64,000 nucleotides of DNA. Source: Isoetes taiwanensis. Its lineage: Eukaryota; Streptophyta; Lycopodiopsida; Isoetales; Isoetaceae. This document shows, piece by piece, positions 48,940 through 60,700 of the stretch. Within the stretch, counting starts at the first letter, position 1, and each line of letters starts with the position of its first letter. The notes under the pieces were generated by a model. That model had not been told where the DNA came from and did not search any database. It worked only from the letters and a program-made list of their open reading frames with translations. The stretch spans positions 3,119,434 to 3,183,433 of the forward strand of contig JAJEKV010000045.1 in the NCBI GenBank assembly GCA_021234155.1, read 5' to 3'. A program made the position numbers and the translations under genes.

Positions 48940-51900
48940 GAAATTTGTTTGCAGTGCCTCCTACGTCTTGGTTTTGGTTTGCAAAAGCATATGATAGTGT
49001 TGACTGGAGTTTCCTGAAGCAGTGCCTCCTACGTCTTGATTTTGGTGCCCAGTTCACAACAGACGTTATGAAACTTCATTATTTAGCTCATTCTTCAGTT
49101 CTTTTTCAAGGGGAACCATGGATATTTTTTCAGGTGGGACGTGGCATTCGCTAGGGCTGTCCTTTGGCACCGCTGCTTTTCACAATTGTGGCAGAGATTC
49201 TTTCTCAGATATTCTCCCTTGCATTGCAGGAAGGCATCTTGCATGGTCTTCCCAAATATAACGTCTCTAACCGACATGCCCTTAGCCAACCGGGCAAAAC
49301 CGTCTAGACGTTTTATGAGTAGTCGCTTCTACCCATTTATGGCGGTGTCTCGGGAACGCGACATTAAGATCCAGTCGAGAGGTCTCCCATGGGTCCGTTA
49401 CAATCTCTCCCACTAGACTATGCTCGTCCTCGAGCATCACAAACCAAGTCATGATCTACCGTCTAACGGTATTCCTGGTCATACTTGCCCCCATGGAGAC
49501 TCGAACTCGAGCCCTGCTCTGATACCAAATGTAACATTCCTAACCGACATGCCCTTAACCAATTGGGCAAGAGACCGCTCGAGTAGATCTTGGTGTTGCG
49601 TTTCCGAGACACCGGCATAAATGGGTAGAAGCGACTACTCATAAAGTCTAGATGGTTTTGCCCAGTTGGTTAAGGGCATGTTGGTTAGGAATATTACATT
49701 TGGTATCAGAGCAGGGCTCGAGTTCGAGTCTCCATGGGGGCAAGTATGACCCGGGAATCTGGATTGGACAAGGGGTCATGACATTTGGTATCAGAGCAGG
49801 GCTCGAGTTCGAGTCTCCATGGGGGCAAGTATGACCCGGAATACCGTTGGACGGTAGGTCATGACTTGGTTTGTGATGCACGAGGATGAGCATAGTCTAG
49901 TGGGAGAGATTGTAACGGACCCATGGGAGACCGCTCGAGTAGATCTTGGTGTTGCATTCCTGAGACACCGGCCTAGTGGGAGAGATTGTAACGGACCCAT
50001 GGGAGACCGCTCGAGTAGATCTTGGTGTTGCATTCCTGAGACACCGGCATAAATGGGTAGAAGCGACTACTCATAAAGTCTAGACGGTTTTGCCCAGTTG
50101 GTTAAGGGCATGTCGGTTAGGAACATTACATCCCATGAATAATGGTTCACAGGAGATTTGTAATCAGTATGTAGATAACACTTTCTTGTTCTTAATGGCT
50201 AGTGAGCAGAATTTGCAGAATGCCATTTCCTTGTTGGACAGTTTCTCTTTGGCTCTGGTATCTTTGTGGGATGGCAAAAGTATACTGCCTTGTGGGCTCT
50301 AGACTCCCCAGTGCCGTATTCAATGGTTGCATTTCCGTGGAAGGTTCTTTCTTATGGAAAGGCAACTAGGCTTTTGGGCATTCCAGTTGGTATACACCTC
50401 TCATCTGGAGACTCGTGAGATGTTATTATTAAGAGATTGGAACGACATTTGTTCTGGTGGTACACGGCTAAGTTACCCATGGCTGGCCGCGTAACTGTGG
50501 CAAAGTCAATTCTGAGTAGTACACATGTCTATATAGCATCCATCTTGCTGGCACCGCAGACAAAGATGCAACTCATTGTTCGTACTGTCAGGAACTTTAT
50601 CTGGGGTGGCACTGAAGAAGAAGCTGATGTTAAAATTAGTTGGACGAAGTGCATTATGCCTAAACTTTGTGGGGGGGCTGGGGATGATTCACTTTCTTCT
50701 CCAGAGCAAGGTTGCTAATTTCTAAGTTCATATGGCAGATTCTAAATAATGCTGATAATTCCCCAGAACTGCGTCTTATTCGCCAATCTTTACAGTTGTG
50801 CATTTTTTTTTGCTCTCCATCCATTAAGCCACTCCTCCCATGGGCAATATTCTATCTACTTTCTCCATATCCCAATGCCTCTTCTTGGGTTGCTAGCTGC
50901 TTGCAACTTTGTTTCAGTTCCATCCGATGGCCCACACAGATCCTACAGCTAGTTGCTGGTGGATCCCTTTGGGTGACGATTAGACAGATTGTCCCCTGGT
51001 CTCCTCTGTCCATCCGTTGACGCAGCGTCAATGGCGAGCAGCGGGTGTGCTCATAGTATCTGCATGGTATAATGAGACAAGATTGTTGACGTGGAATGAG
51101 TTCAGATTGTAGTTCCTCCTTCTTTGTTGGGACCGTGGCATTTGGAAAAAAGTAGCTGCTACTCTTCCTCCACATCCACAAGACGTGGCTCGAGCTCTGG
51201 GTGGTTCATGACAGTGTTAAGGAGGAGCACCTGATGCACTCGATGTAGGTGGTCCTGCTTCATCCTGAAGTGTTGCCTCCATCGCCAAAGTGGCCTTTAG
51301 TTATCCCTGAGCCTCATCGAAAAGCAGTCTGGCGATGGGTATGAGACAAATTGCTCCATCCTAAGCTATCTATCTTATGGTTGTAGATCATTCATAGATG
51401 CATGCCGGTAAACACTGTTGTTCATAGATTTCATCCAGAAGTTCCCGTGATCTGCCCTCTTTGCATGCAGAGGAATGAGACAATTGAGCACTGCTTTTTC
51501 TTCTGTCACCATGTTCGACTTGCTTGGCAGTGGCTTTTGAGCCTTTTCCATTGTGACTTGAATAGTCAACAGGTCCTATTGTCAATCTATCCTAGTTTTT
51601 GGGACAAGTTGGCAAAGAGGGCTTTCCACTTAGCATCTGCTTGGATCATCTGGTCCATCTGGAAGAGACGAAATCTCCTCATCTTCAAGGGACATGTCTT
51701 TTCAGATACGCATGTGCTTACTGATGCTCGTAGTCGCATTGTAAGGGCGTACAAGTGAAAGGATGACGTCAAGAGTGTCATTTGAGAGCGATATCTTCAG
51801 GTTCAGACTTACTCATAGCAAACAGTTGTGCTCGTGGTGATATGTATTCTCTGCTTTTCTGTGTTATGTATGTGGTGGGTAGTGTTGCTCTAGTGGACGT

Positions 51901-51965
51901 ATTCTCCACTGGGTTTTGAGTCCCCCATGTACTCTTTGTATTCTTTTGAGTAATAACGGTTTACG
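48940..51965 (+). pseudogene. Dead L1-type LINE, split by a TRIM insertion
   Basis: RT motif A region: FAKAYDSVDWSFLKQCLLRL near 48970. Then GRGIR-stop-GCPLAPLLFTIVAEIL near 49140-49200. The LINE is interrupted at about 49257 and resumes at 50131 with ICNQYVDNTFLFL, where the usual FADD reads YVDN. Later KLPMAGRVTVAKSIL and FIWGGTEEE (50460-50625) match the plant L1 post-RT region. The zf-RVT block PVICPLCMQRNETIEHCFFFCH lies near 51450, followed by AWIIWSIWKRRNLLIFKG. The 3' end has GGTTTTGAGTCCCCCATGT near 51914. The catalytic change, stops and insertion make it inactive. Confidence 0.85.
49257..50130. mobile_element. Head-to-head pair of TRIM elements inside the LINE
   Basis: Each arm carries a ~142-bp LTR running TGTAACGGACCCATGGGAGA...AACATTACA, a PBS (TGGTATCAGAGC), a ~150-bp non-coding interior, and a PPT-like AGTGGGAGAGAT. 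The minus-strand arm is 49257-49570 (LTR 49257-49402, PBS complement 49516-49527, partial LTR from 49530). The plus-strand arm is 49571-50130 (partial LTR to 49698, PBS 49701, LTR starts at 49911 and 49989, end 50130). Parts of the interior and LTR are duplicated in tandem. TRIMs are known tiny non-autonomous LTR elements; the inverted fusion is unusual. Confidence 0.75.
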
Positions 51966-52704
51966 TTCATCATCAAGTGCATTTTCACTATCAGAGCTAC
52001 AAGGATGCCCGTCCGAATCAAACTCCCATTGGAAATCCTCATCCATTTAGTTTAAGTACAGGGCATACTCTACTTCTGTCATTAGTCCTACAAACCTTTA
52101 TGGATTCAGTCTAAATGTGCTCTCACCTTATCCTTTAAGAGACACGTATCTGCAATTACCGCCAGCTATGGCCTTTCATAAAACTGCTTGTAAAGTAATA
52201 GATTTTTAGGATAGGTGCTACAGAGTGCCAGTTTCATATGCCGTCGGTTGCTGCGTCCATATCAATTGTAGATCTTAAACATTATGCCAGTATCTGCATT
52301 TAGGCTTTTGTTCCCATCAGTAGCTTGGCTGTGGTCTCATTCGAGCCAGAGGTCGCTGTATCACCGAAACTTGTACCCTAAAAAAACTTATGGGTCTATT
52401 TTCTCATCCGGAAACAAATCTTATGTTTATTTTTGCCTTTAAACTAAATGTTGTTAGGCCGTCTATGCTACAAGGTCAAGGTTACGCCCATTGTATATCT
52501 AGCATCAGAATATCCAAGCCATATAGTTTATAAAATTTTCTTTATGGTAGATGTACACTTTACTCTCCCTTTACCATCTTTAACTTATGCCCATTTCATT
52601 TCAATCACCCATATATGCATTCAACTATTGAATGTGGTATAGTCAGGATGTATTATGGACCCCATTAGTAAAATAAATATTACTGGTCTATAAATAACCA
52701 TTTA
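51966..52704. other. Intergenic gap
   Basis: No gene recognised. It ends in an A-run (52706-52723) at the edge of the long direct repeat. Confidence 0.4.
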
Positions 52705-52718
52705 AATAAAAAAAAAAA

Positions 52719-54597
52719 AAAAACCCCTTTGAGTCTGTTAAGACCATAGGAAACAACAGACTTTAGGCCTTATAGTTCCATTTGGAAAAATAAGACCCTA
52801 CAATTGCAATCCTAGAAATAGACAAGGTGCTATCTAGATCTAGGCCCTGATAAGGATATTCAAGAAAAAAAGCTGAAAAGTGTCATGGGACAATAGTCAC
52901 GATCACCAATGTACAATCTATAGAACTTTGTATGCAAGAATCCATCAAAGAAGAATACAAACGAATAAACCACAATATTACCAAAATATGACGAGATAGA
53001 ATATCCTAGATATTTACCTAGTCTATAGGATATCATGGCATTACACAAGTAAAGTAAAAGTCTTTTAAGGCAAAGAGGATAAATCTTTAAAAGTAACAAT
53101 TCTTCAAATTTGTATGCTATAATCAATCAAAGAAGAATACAAACGAATAAACCACAATATTACCAGAATATGACGAGATAGAATATCCTTGATATTTACC
53201 TAGTCTATGGCATTACTCAAGTAAAGTAAAAGTCTTATAAGGCAAAGAGGATAAATCAGTTATCTATTTTACGAAATATCAGGATCAAACATATTAATAG
53301 TTTATTTATTAAAGGCAAAACAGCTCAACAAGATATCCAGAGTATATATTCCCATAGCAAAAAATACAAACGGTCACAAGTTTTTAACCAAATTAACAAA
53401 CCATAGTATTTTCAGCATCTTTCATAAGATAACATTTTAAAGTTTTTAAAGCATAACCCATGGATAAGTCAGCACCAGAATCAGCAAAATATAAAATATC
53501 ATAAGTTTTAAACCGAAACGAAAGACAAAGTAGTATCATCAACTTGCTGTCACAAAACAGAGAATAATACGGCCTTGTAGATCTGATTCAAAACTCCAGC
53601 AAGGTTTAGAAAGCACCAAAGAGTAGGAGTCACATCTAATTTGTCTGCTGAAAACAAATGAAATGGAAGGATAGACTCGGTTACCTGCAGCAAAACCATT
53701 TGAACATTAGCCAAAAAGGGTAAAGCCAAAAGTTGCTAACAGGTAAGCAGAGAATCTATCCGGCTTAACGCCCTTTACCACACATGTGTTACCATTAAAA
53801 TCTATGTTAAAATCCAAGAATATTTTAGTAACGTCATGTCTAATGCTGGATGAAATCTAGTGAAACAATCACTCTAGACACCATGTTACAGCATACATCA
53901 CTTGAAGTCTACGCTGGCATACCACTTTCCTAAGCTGCCAACTTAGTTTTTAAACTTTAGAGTAGAGAAAATATTCTTTTAACTCAAAAACACTGCCCAT
54001 AAAACAGCATGAACTTTGTAATATCGAAAGACACTATGAATTTTTAATGTATGCATGATCAGCTTAGCATCTACATAGCCCATAGTACATAAGCCAACAA
54101 TCAGCTAGAATAGCATTGCCAGTAAGAACCCTAAATCTCAAAACAGTGCTAATTCTTATAAATCGAAGGTACCATAAATATATCCAATCCAGAATTTTAA
54201 GATGTAGAATAGACCTGATCCATCCGTTGATGCCAAACAACCAGCTTAGTAAGATCTGTCCAATTTTTCTGTTAATATGCACATCGGCCGCCATGCTGAC
54301 GGTTCAAGTCACGAGCCCTAGAATATGAAGCTATGAGGATATTTACCAAAATAAACTATATCCATGGTTTTTGGGCCATCACAACTATTTCGCGCATCCA
54401 TACGAAACCTTAAGAATAAGTTCCAAGAAAAGCCACTTTACCCAAGCCTATTAAAATCTAAGGTCCAGTTTCACATGTAGTATTATTTAAGCCACTACAA
54501 TAAAATAAAATAAAATAAAACTTAGCTTACAGATGTGTGCAACCAAGTTTGTATGGTAATCAAATGCCCATTAAGCCTAGATTAACACAAAAAAATC
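52719..54597. repeat. Left long direct repeat (copy 1, ~1.9 kb)
   Basis: It begins AACCCCTTTGAGTCTGTTAA after an A-run and ends near CCCATTAAGCCTAG...AACACAAAAAAA. It matches 58854-61276 with only about 20 substitutions and a few small indels by eye, roughly 99% identity. It lacks the 544 bp that in copy 2 hold the first coding exon; the joint is CATAGTA|CATAAGCC at 54087/54088. Inside is a ~182-bp duplication (ATCAAAGAAGAATACAAACG at 52944 and 53126). On the minus strand it lies downstream of the RT gene. Confidence 0.93.
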
Positions 54598-54781
54598 CTG
54601 CCTCCTTCCATAGTTCAGGGGGGCCCCTTTAACTTTTACATTAGTAGGTACATCCTATGCAGAATGTAAACCTTGTTACAACAGTGAGAGTAGGGCCCTG
54701 TTGCAACACAGGGAACAAACCCTCCCCATACAAATTTCTACTCTAATAGTGAGAATAAAGTCACAACAGTGAAAAGAGAGC

Positions 54782-57700
54782 TTACAGTAAATTTCTGAGA
54801 GTCCTTGTTAAGTCGTCAATGTCATAGGGCAGCCCTGGAAAATTGTTCTGTCTCAGCGTCTGGAATACAATTCTAATAATCTCTGTTTTGAGAAATCCAT
54901 TGTTACAAAAGGCCATAATTAAGCCTAGGACATCCTCTGCAGCAGTTATTGGATCGGAATGTGCTTATCTATAAGGAAAGATCTGAGAAATGATGACTTT
55001 ACAAGCTTGTCCATACGGCCTACACCCCGAAGCTTTGATGAATTTGCTGACCTTAAAAGGAAGCTTCATCCTTTTATCATATCTTGTATAAGAGAACAAC
55101 CCCTTGTTGTGATCACTAACAGTTATAGTGACATTTAGGAAGTCAACTTTATGTCCCAAAGCAGTACCTTTTTTATACTCGGTTTCATCTTTTATTCCAA
55201 TGTGTTCCATGTTATAAATGGAGCAGGAAGTCCCTTTGGAGAAGAATTCACTTACATTACCACCATTGATGATATTCAGGTCATCTATATATCTGGAAGC
55301 ATGCTGAAATCTGGGTATATAACTTAATCTGTTAAGATGGGTCAGTTTTCTAATAAACCTCAGCTCGTACCAAGCCAAATACATGTTGCACCATGCAGGA
55401 CTGCAGGAGAACCCCATGGGTATGCCCTTGCTTTGCCTCCAAATAGACTTCCCCATTTGTAAGAAGCAATGGCCAAGAAGCCATTTATTAATTATTTTGA
55501 AATTCTCCTTTTTTACCAATATCTTCCTGTTATATACATCCACACTAAATTTTTCCCATTTTGTGCAGTAAGTCCCCAATTTCTTTTTTATCACAAGCTG
55601 GGAGAGTGATTTCTTGTATCTCATGTAATCCCATACTAAATCTGCGACATCATCTATTATTTTAGAAATACCTTCTTCACCGAAAAGTGGAATATTTTCA
55701 TAACACCTAGTTATGTCTGCAGCAAAAACATTCTTAGTATTCTTGGGAAGGTTCAGAACCACATCGTATGAAGAATTAACCATCCAGCATGGGTTGACTT
55801 TCTCCTTTAACCAGACTCTAATATCAGCTGTGTTCCAGTTGCATACATCAGGCCAGATAGTCATAAAGTTGTTTAGAATGGCCGTTAAGAAATCTGCCAC
55901 ATCCGAGAAAATCGTGTTGTGTGAATTCGTAATCCAGCGGTACTCCCCTTTATGGGCTTTGTACAAACCAAGCAAATATGGTGGTTTGTCCGTGGTAGGT
56001 TCAGGAAGCAACAGCAGGCTATTAATATCTTTAATGCACTCAAGCTTGATCTCACAAGGGTTGGATATTAACCTTTCAAAGTCTTTGCTGTTTAGTCTGT
56101 CTAAAGCCATATCCAAAATATGTTTTTGGCATATGAATGAGGCATTGTTAATTGCCTTGTCTAAACCAGAGATATACAAATTCTGCCCAAGCCAAATAAG
56201 ATTCCTTTTAACATCCCCATCATCCCAGAGATATCTCTTGGGGGGGATCAACTTTTTGAAACTAGTAAATCTTTCTTTTGCGAGAATCCACAAACGGTAT
56301 TTGATATGTTGTATCCCATCCTCATTGATGTGCAACAACTGGAAGTGGTGAACCATAAAGAATTGATCACAAGTTTTTTCAAAATCTTCCATGAACTTTT
56401 CAATGGACACTGCATTATCTGGAATATGATTCAACCCATTGGCAAAGGCTGCTCTAAGTTTAGGACAATGTATAATCTGCAAATCTGTCGTACGTATGTG
56501 ACCAATACGTGGGTCAATAAATTTAGCCAAGCTGGAATTTTTGCAAGGACACTTATTTGGCCTGTCATCCGCAAAAACGTTGTATGGCTTATAAACTTTG
56601 TCAATAACCTGATTCCCATATCTCCATCCAAACAAAGTACAATCTAGAATTTCATTCGCTAAGTTTGGTAAAGTATCTTGTAAAACATCCTTAAACACAT
56701 CCCTGATAGAGAACTTCTCCAAAGATTTCGAAAAGAAAGTACTGTGCACAATCTTAACACTCTTGTCATTTTTTGCAGTCACTAAATGCCTCTTATGATT
56801 GCAGTCCCTCACAATGAGTCTGGTACTGGTACACTTCCGTTCCACCTAGAAATGTTTGGGGTTAGAATTCGGAATATAAGAAACTTTGGATAGCATGTCA
56901 GATCCGATTGATTTTTGGATGGTAGTTCAAATCAAGACAAGACCAGTCCTGTTTTTTTGTACAAGGTACTCACCAAGTACAATTCGGTAATAAAAGTTTT
57001 TTTTATCTCTAGAACTAGCCATGGAAAAACTCTTTCCATAAAAACCCATGGTTAGTGCAGGATGTTAATATTAGAGTACAACGAATACATAAGGACAATA
57101 TAACCTATTAATGATACGAAACCAAATCCAAGTACACAACTTGCACGTACAAATTCAGATAACAAAAAATTAATCCATACATACCCGGTAGCTCCTTTAT
57201 AGTCCAATTTGACAGGAACGCTATCCTCCAGAGAAATAACAAGGTTTCCACCCTTTGTGACCGAAAACTGATCATCATTATCGTCAAAACCACTTACTTT
57301 AGCAGGTTTACTCACTGGAGTAGAAGTTCTTGCACGTGGATCAGAAGTAACTCTAGGAGGTCGCATGGAAGAATATTTCTTGTCAGGTGCACTGCCACTA
57401 CTGCTGTTTGTTTTAGTAATAGCAGAACTTTTATTACTAGGAGTACTGTTCTGCCTGAAGGAGATAGGTCTTAGCGAAAATTCAGCAATTTCTGCAAGTC
57501 TGTTACCACCAAAAGCCATTTTCAGATTGTTGTCAGGGTTTTCAGCATAGTAGAGCGTCATGTCTATCAGAACTCTTCTCACTTCAAGATAAGAGAGATA
57601 TGCAAGTATGGCAGGTTTGAGGATATTGTGGAGTAACTTGGTTATGCAAACCATTTTAACAATAGGTGTGGCACCAGGATACAAGGTATCAAGGTTGTTA

Positions 57701-60700
57701 CCATACAGCATGGTCTACCCAAACTATCCCGCTATTACTCTTCTTTATTATTTGCCGTTTTTCCTTTGTTAGGAGTCTTGATACACCCACAAGTCAAGAA
57801 AGGACAATGAGTTCTCCATAGTTTTTTTTAGGTAAAAACCATCTTGTTTATCACTTGAAAAAGCCATGTTCCCTTTCTTGCTGACAAATACTCCAGAATT
57901 CCTGATGCACTCCAGCTCAAAGAAATTAATATCAAATGGTACAACAACTTCTTTTTTTGGGAAATATTTGTCTAACTTTCCTGCTTTATGGATTCCCGTT
58001 CTAATTTCATCATCAACGATCCCTGTTAAAGCTTTCCAAGTTTCCACGTTGATTGGAGCTAAGGCCCCGAAGTTCTGACTTTTCCATAAAGCATGTCCCC
58101 ATGCAGCCCCGTAGCACTCAACATTCTGTTCAGGAATCAAAGGAAATTTAGAAGAGTTAACCAAAGTCAAGGTAGGTACCTCATCATGCTCCGGGTCATC
58201 TTGTGAGTTGTCCTGGTTATGATCTTTATCCATAAATTTCAAATCATCCTCTGACAGATCAGTTTCTGAAAATAGGCAGTTCTTCGTATCATCATGTAAG
58301 TAATCAGCAGTATCATCAACTTGTTTTTCATCCACAGATACTGAAGGTTTGATTTCGTGGACCTCCTCCAAATGTGTTAATCCGATCATGAATTTTCTGC
58401 CCAACTCATCCTCCAAGCAAGTCCTTGTGTATAACAAATTAGGCATATCATTGTAAACATTTGTAATAATCGTCTTACAAGCTTCAAGTTTGAAGGCAGA
58501 TTTTTTCATATCATGGAAAACCTTAAACCAACCATTAAACCCAAAATAGCTTACAGGTGATTTGTCTTTCTCAACAAGACTTTTTTCTTTGTAGACAATA
58601 TACTCATGTACTTCTTTGTTTTTGATGCAGGCGATCAGGGTCTGCACAGCAGTATTGGGACTTGTAATGTTGCACTCATTATAGTGTAGCAGTATTAGCT
58701 CTTTGATCCAATAGCTGTTGAAGTTATCATCTTCAATTAAAGGCCTGGGATCTGGTCCAGTCTGCAATCAAGTAAGAATATTAGTACGAATCAAAGAGAC
58801 ACCTTATATCCAAACCAGGGTCCCAAGTTAAACTCAGGAATTGGAGTAACATTAAAAACCCCTTTGAGTCTGTTAAGACCATAGGAAACAACAGACTTTA
58901 GGCCTTATAGTTCCATTTGAAAAAATAAGACCCTACAATTGCAATCCTAGAAATAGACAAGGTGCTATCTAGATCTAGGCCCTGATAAGGATATTCAAGA
59001 AAAAAAGCTGAAAACTGTCATGGGACAATAGTCACGATCACCAATGTACAATCTATAGAACTTTGTATGCAAGAATCCATCAAAGAAGAATACAAACGAA
59101 TAAACCACAATATTACCAAAATATGACGAGATAGAATATCCTAGATATTTACCTAGTCTATAGGATATCATGGCATTACACAAGTAAAGTAAAAGTCTTT
59201 TAAGGCAAAGAGGATAAATCTTTAAAAGTAACAATTCTTCAAATTTGTATGCTATAATCAATCAAAGAAGAATACAAACGAATAAACCACAATATTACCA
59301 GAATATGACGAGATAGAATATCCTTGATATTTACCTAGTCTATGGCATTACTCAAGTAAAGTAAAAGTCTTATAAGGCAAAGAGGATAAATCAGTTATCT
59401 ATTTTACGAAATATCAGGATCAAACATATTAATAGTTTATTTATTAAAGGCAAAACAGCTCAACAAGATATCCAGAGTATATATTCCCATAGCAAAAAAT
59501 ACAAAAACGGTCACAAGTTTTTAACCAAATTAACAAACCATAGTATTTTCAGCATCTTTCATAAGATAACATTTTAAAGTTTTTAAAGCATAACCCATGG
59601 ATAAGTCAGCACCAGAATCATCAAAATATAAAATATCATAAGTTTTAAACCGAAACGAAAGACAAAGTAGTATCATCAACTTGCTGTCACAAAACAGAGA
59701 ATAATACGGCCTTGTAGATCTGATTCAAAACTCCAGCAAGGTTTAGAAAGCACCAAAGAGTAGAAGTCACATCCAATTTGTCTGCTGAAAACAAATGAAA
59801 TGGAAGGATAGACTCGGTTACCTGCAGCAAAACCATTTGAACATTAGCCAAAAAGGGTAAAGCCAAAAGTTGCTAACAGGTAAGCAGAGAATCTATCCGG
59901 CTTAACGCCCTTTACCACACATGTGTTACCATTAAAACCTATGTTAAAATCCAAGAATATTTTAGTAAAGTCATGTCTAATGCTGGATGAAATCTAGTGA
60001 AACAATCACTCTAGGCACCATGTAACAGCATACACCACTTGAAGTCTACGCTGGCATACCACTTTCCTAAGCTGCCAACTTAGTCTTTAAACTTTAGAGT
60101 AGAGAAAATATTCTTTTAACTCAAAAACACTGCCCATAAAACAACATGAACTTTGTAATATCGAAAGACACTATGAATTTTTAATGTATGCATGATCAGC
60201 TTAGCATCTACATAGCCCATAGTAGGCAACAGTATCAGAGCACCGAGACCAGCTTGGGTTAAGATTACAAACTGTTAGAATAAGAAATTAGATGTTAACA
60301 ACATCTGTCCGCCTGGTATTTGGCCTTATTGTGCATAACTACTCCTATAAGATATAACAGTTCATCTCTGGACATTTCTTAGAATGCTATAAAGAAAGGA
60401 CATTAGCAGATCATGAAATGTAGTCTAAATATAAACCAGTCCATCAATTTAACCTGTTTGAAGACCTCCAGGTTAGGATCAGCGTTAGAAGGCTCCGGAT
60501 TTTCAAGTACTATGCCAGTGCAACTATCTTCAACCACAGTTTCCTATGCAACAAGAATTTGGACTCCAGTGACCCCATCACCAATCCCATGCATGAATCG
60601 TGTATTGCTGCCTGAAACATCTTGCTTATTCAACTCCTCACCAGTCCTGATGCTAAGCCCCTTAGCTGGTTTATGGAAATCGAAGATCTTCCTCCTCTTT

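Noticed and set aside
49648-49893. Possible tRNA gene or tRNA-derived SINE from CCCAGTTGGTTAAGGGC and GAGTTCGAGTCTCC
   Set aside because: They look like A and B boxes, but the parts fall in the LTR and interior of the TRIM, and no cloverleaf with an acceptor stem can be formed at proper spacing.
51964-52046. Minus-strand start reading MDEDFQWEFDSDG, similar in style to some transposase N-termini
   Set aside because: Only about 25 convincing residues, no downstream domain; too short to call.
54064-54294. 76-codon minus-strand frame in the left long repeat
   Set aside because: It corresponds to the leader upstream of the RT gene's ATG in the right repeat and ends at the 544-bp gap joint; probably untranslated leader.
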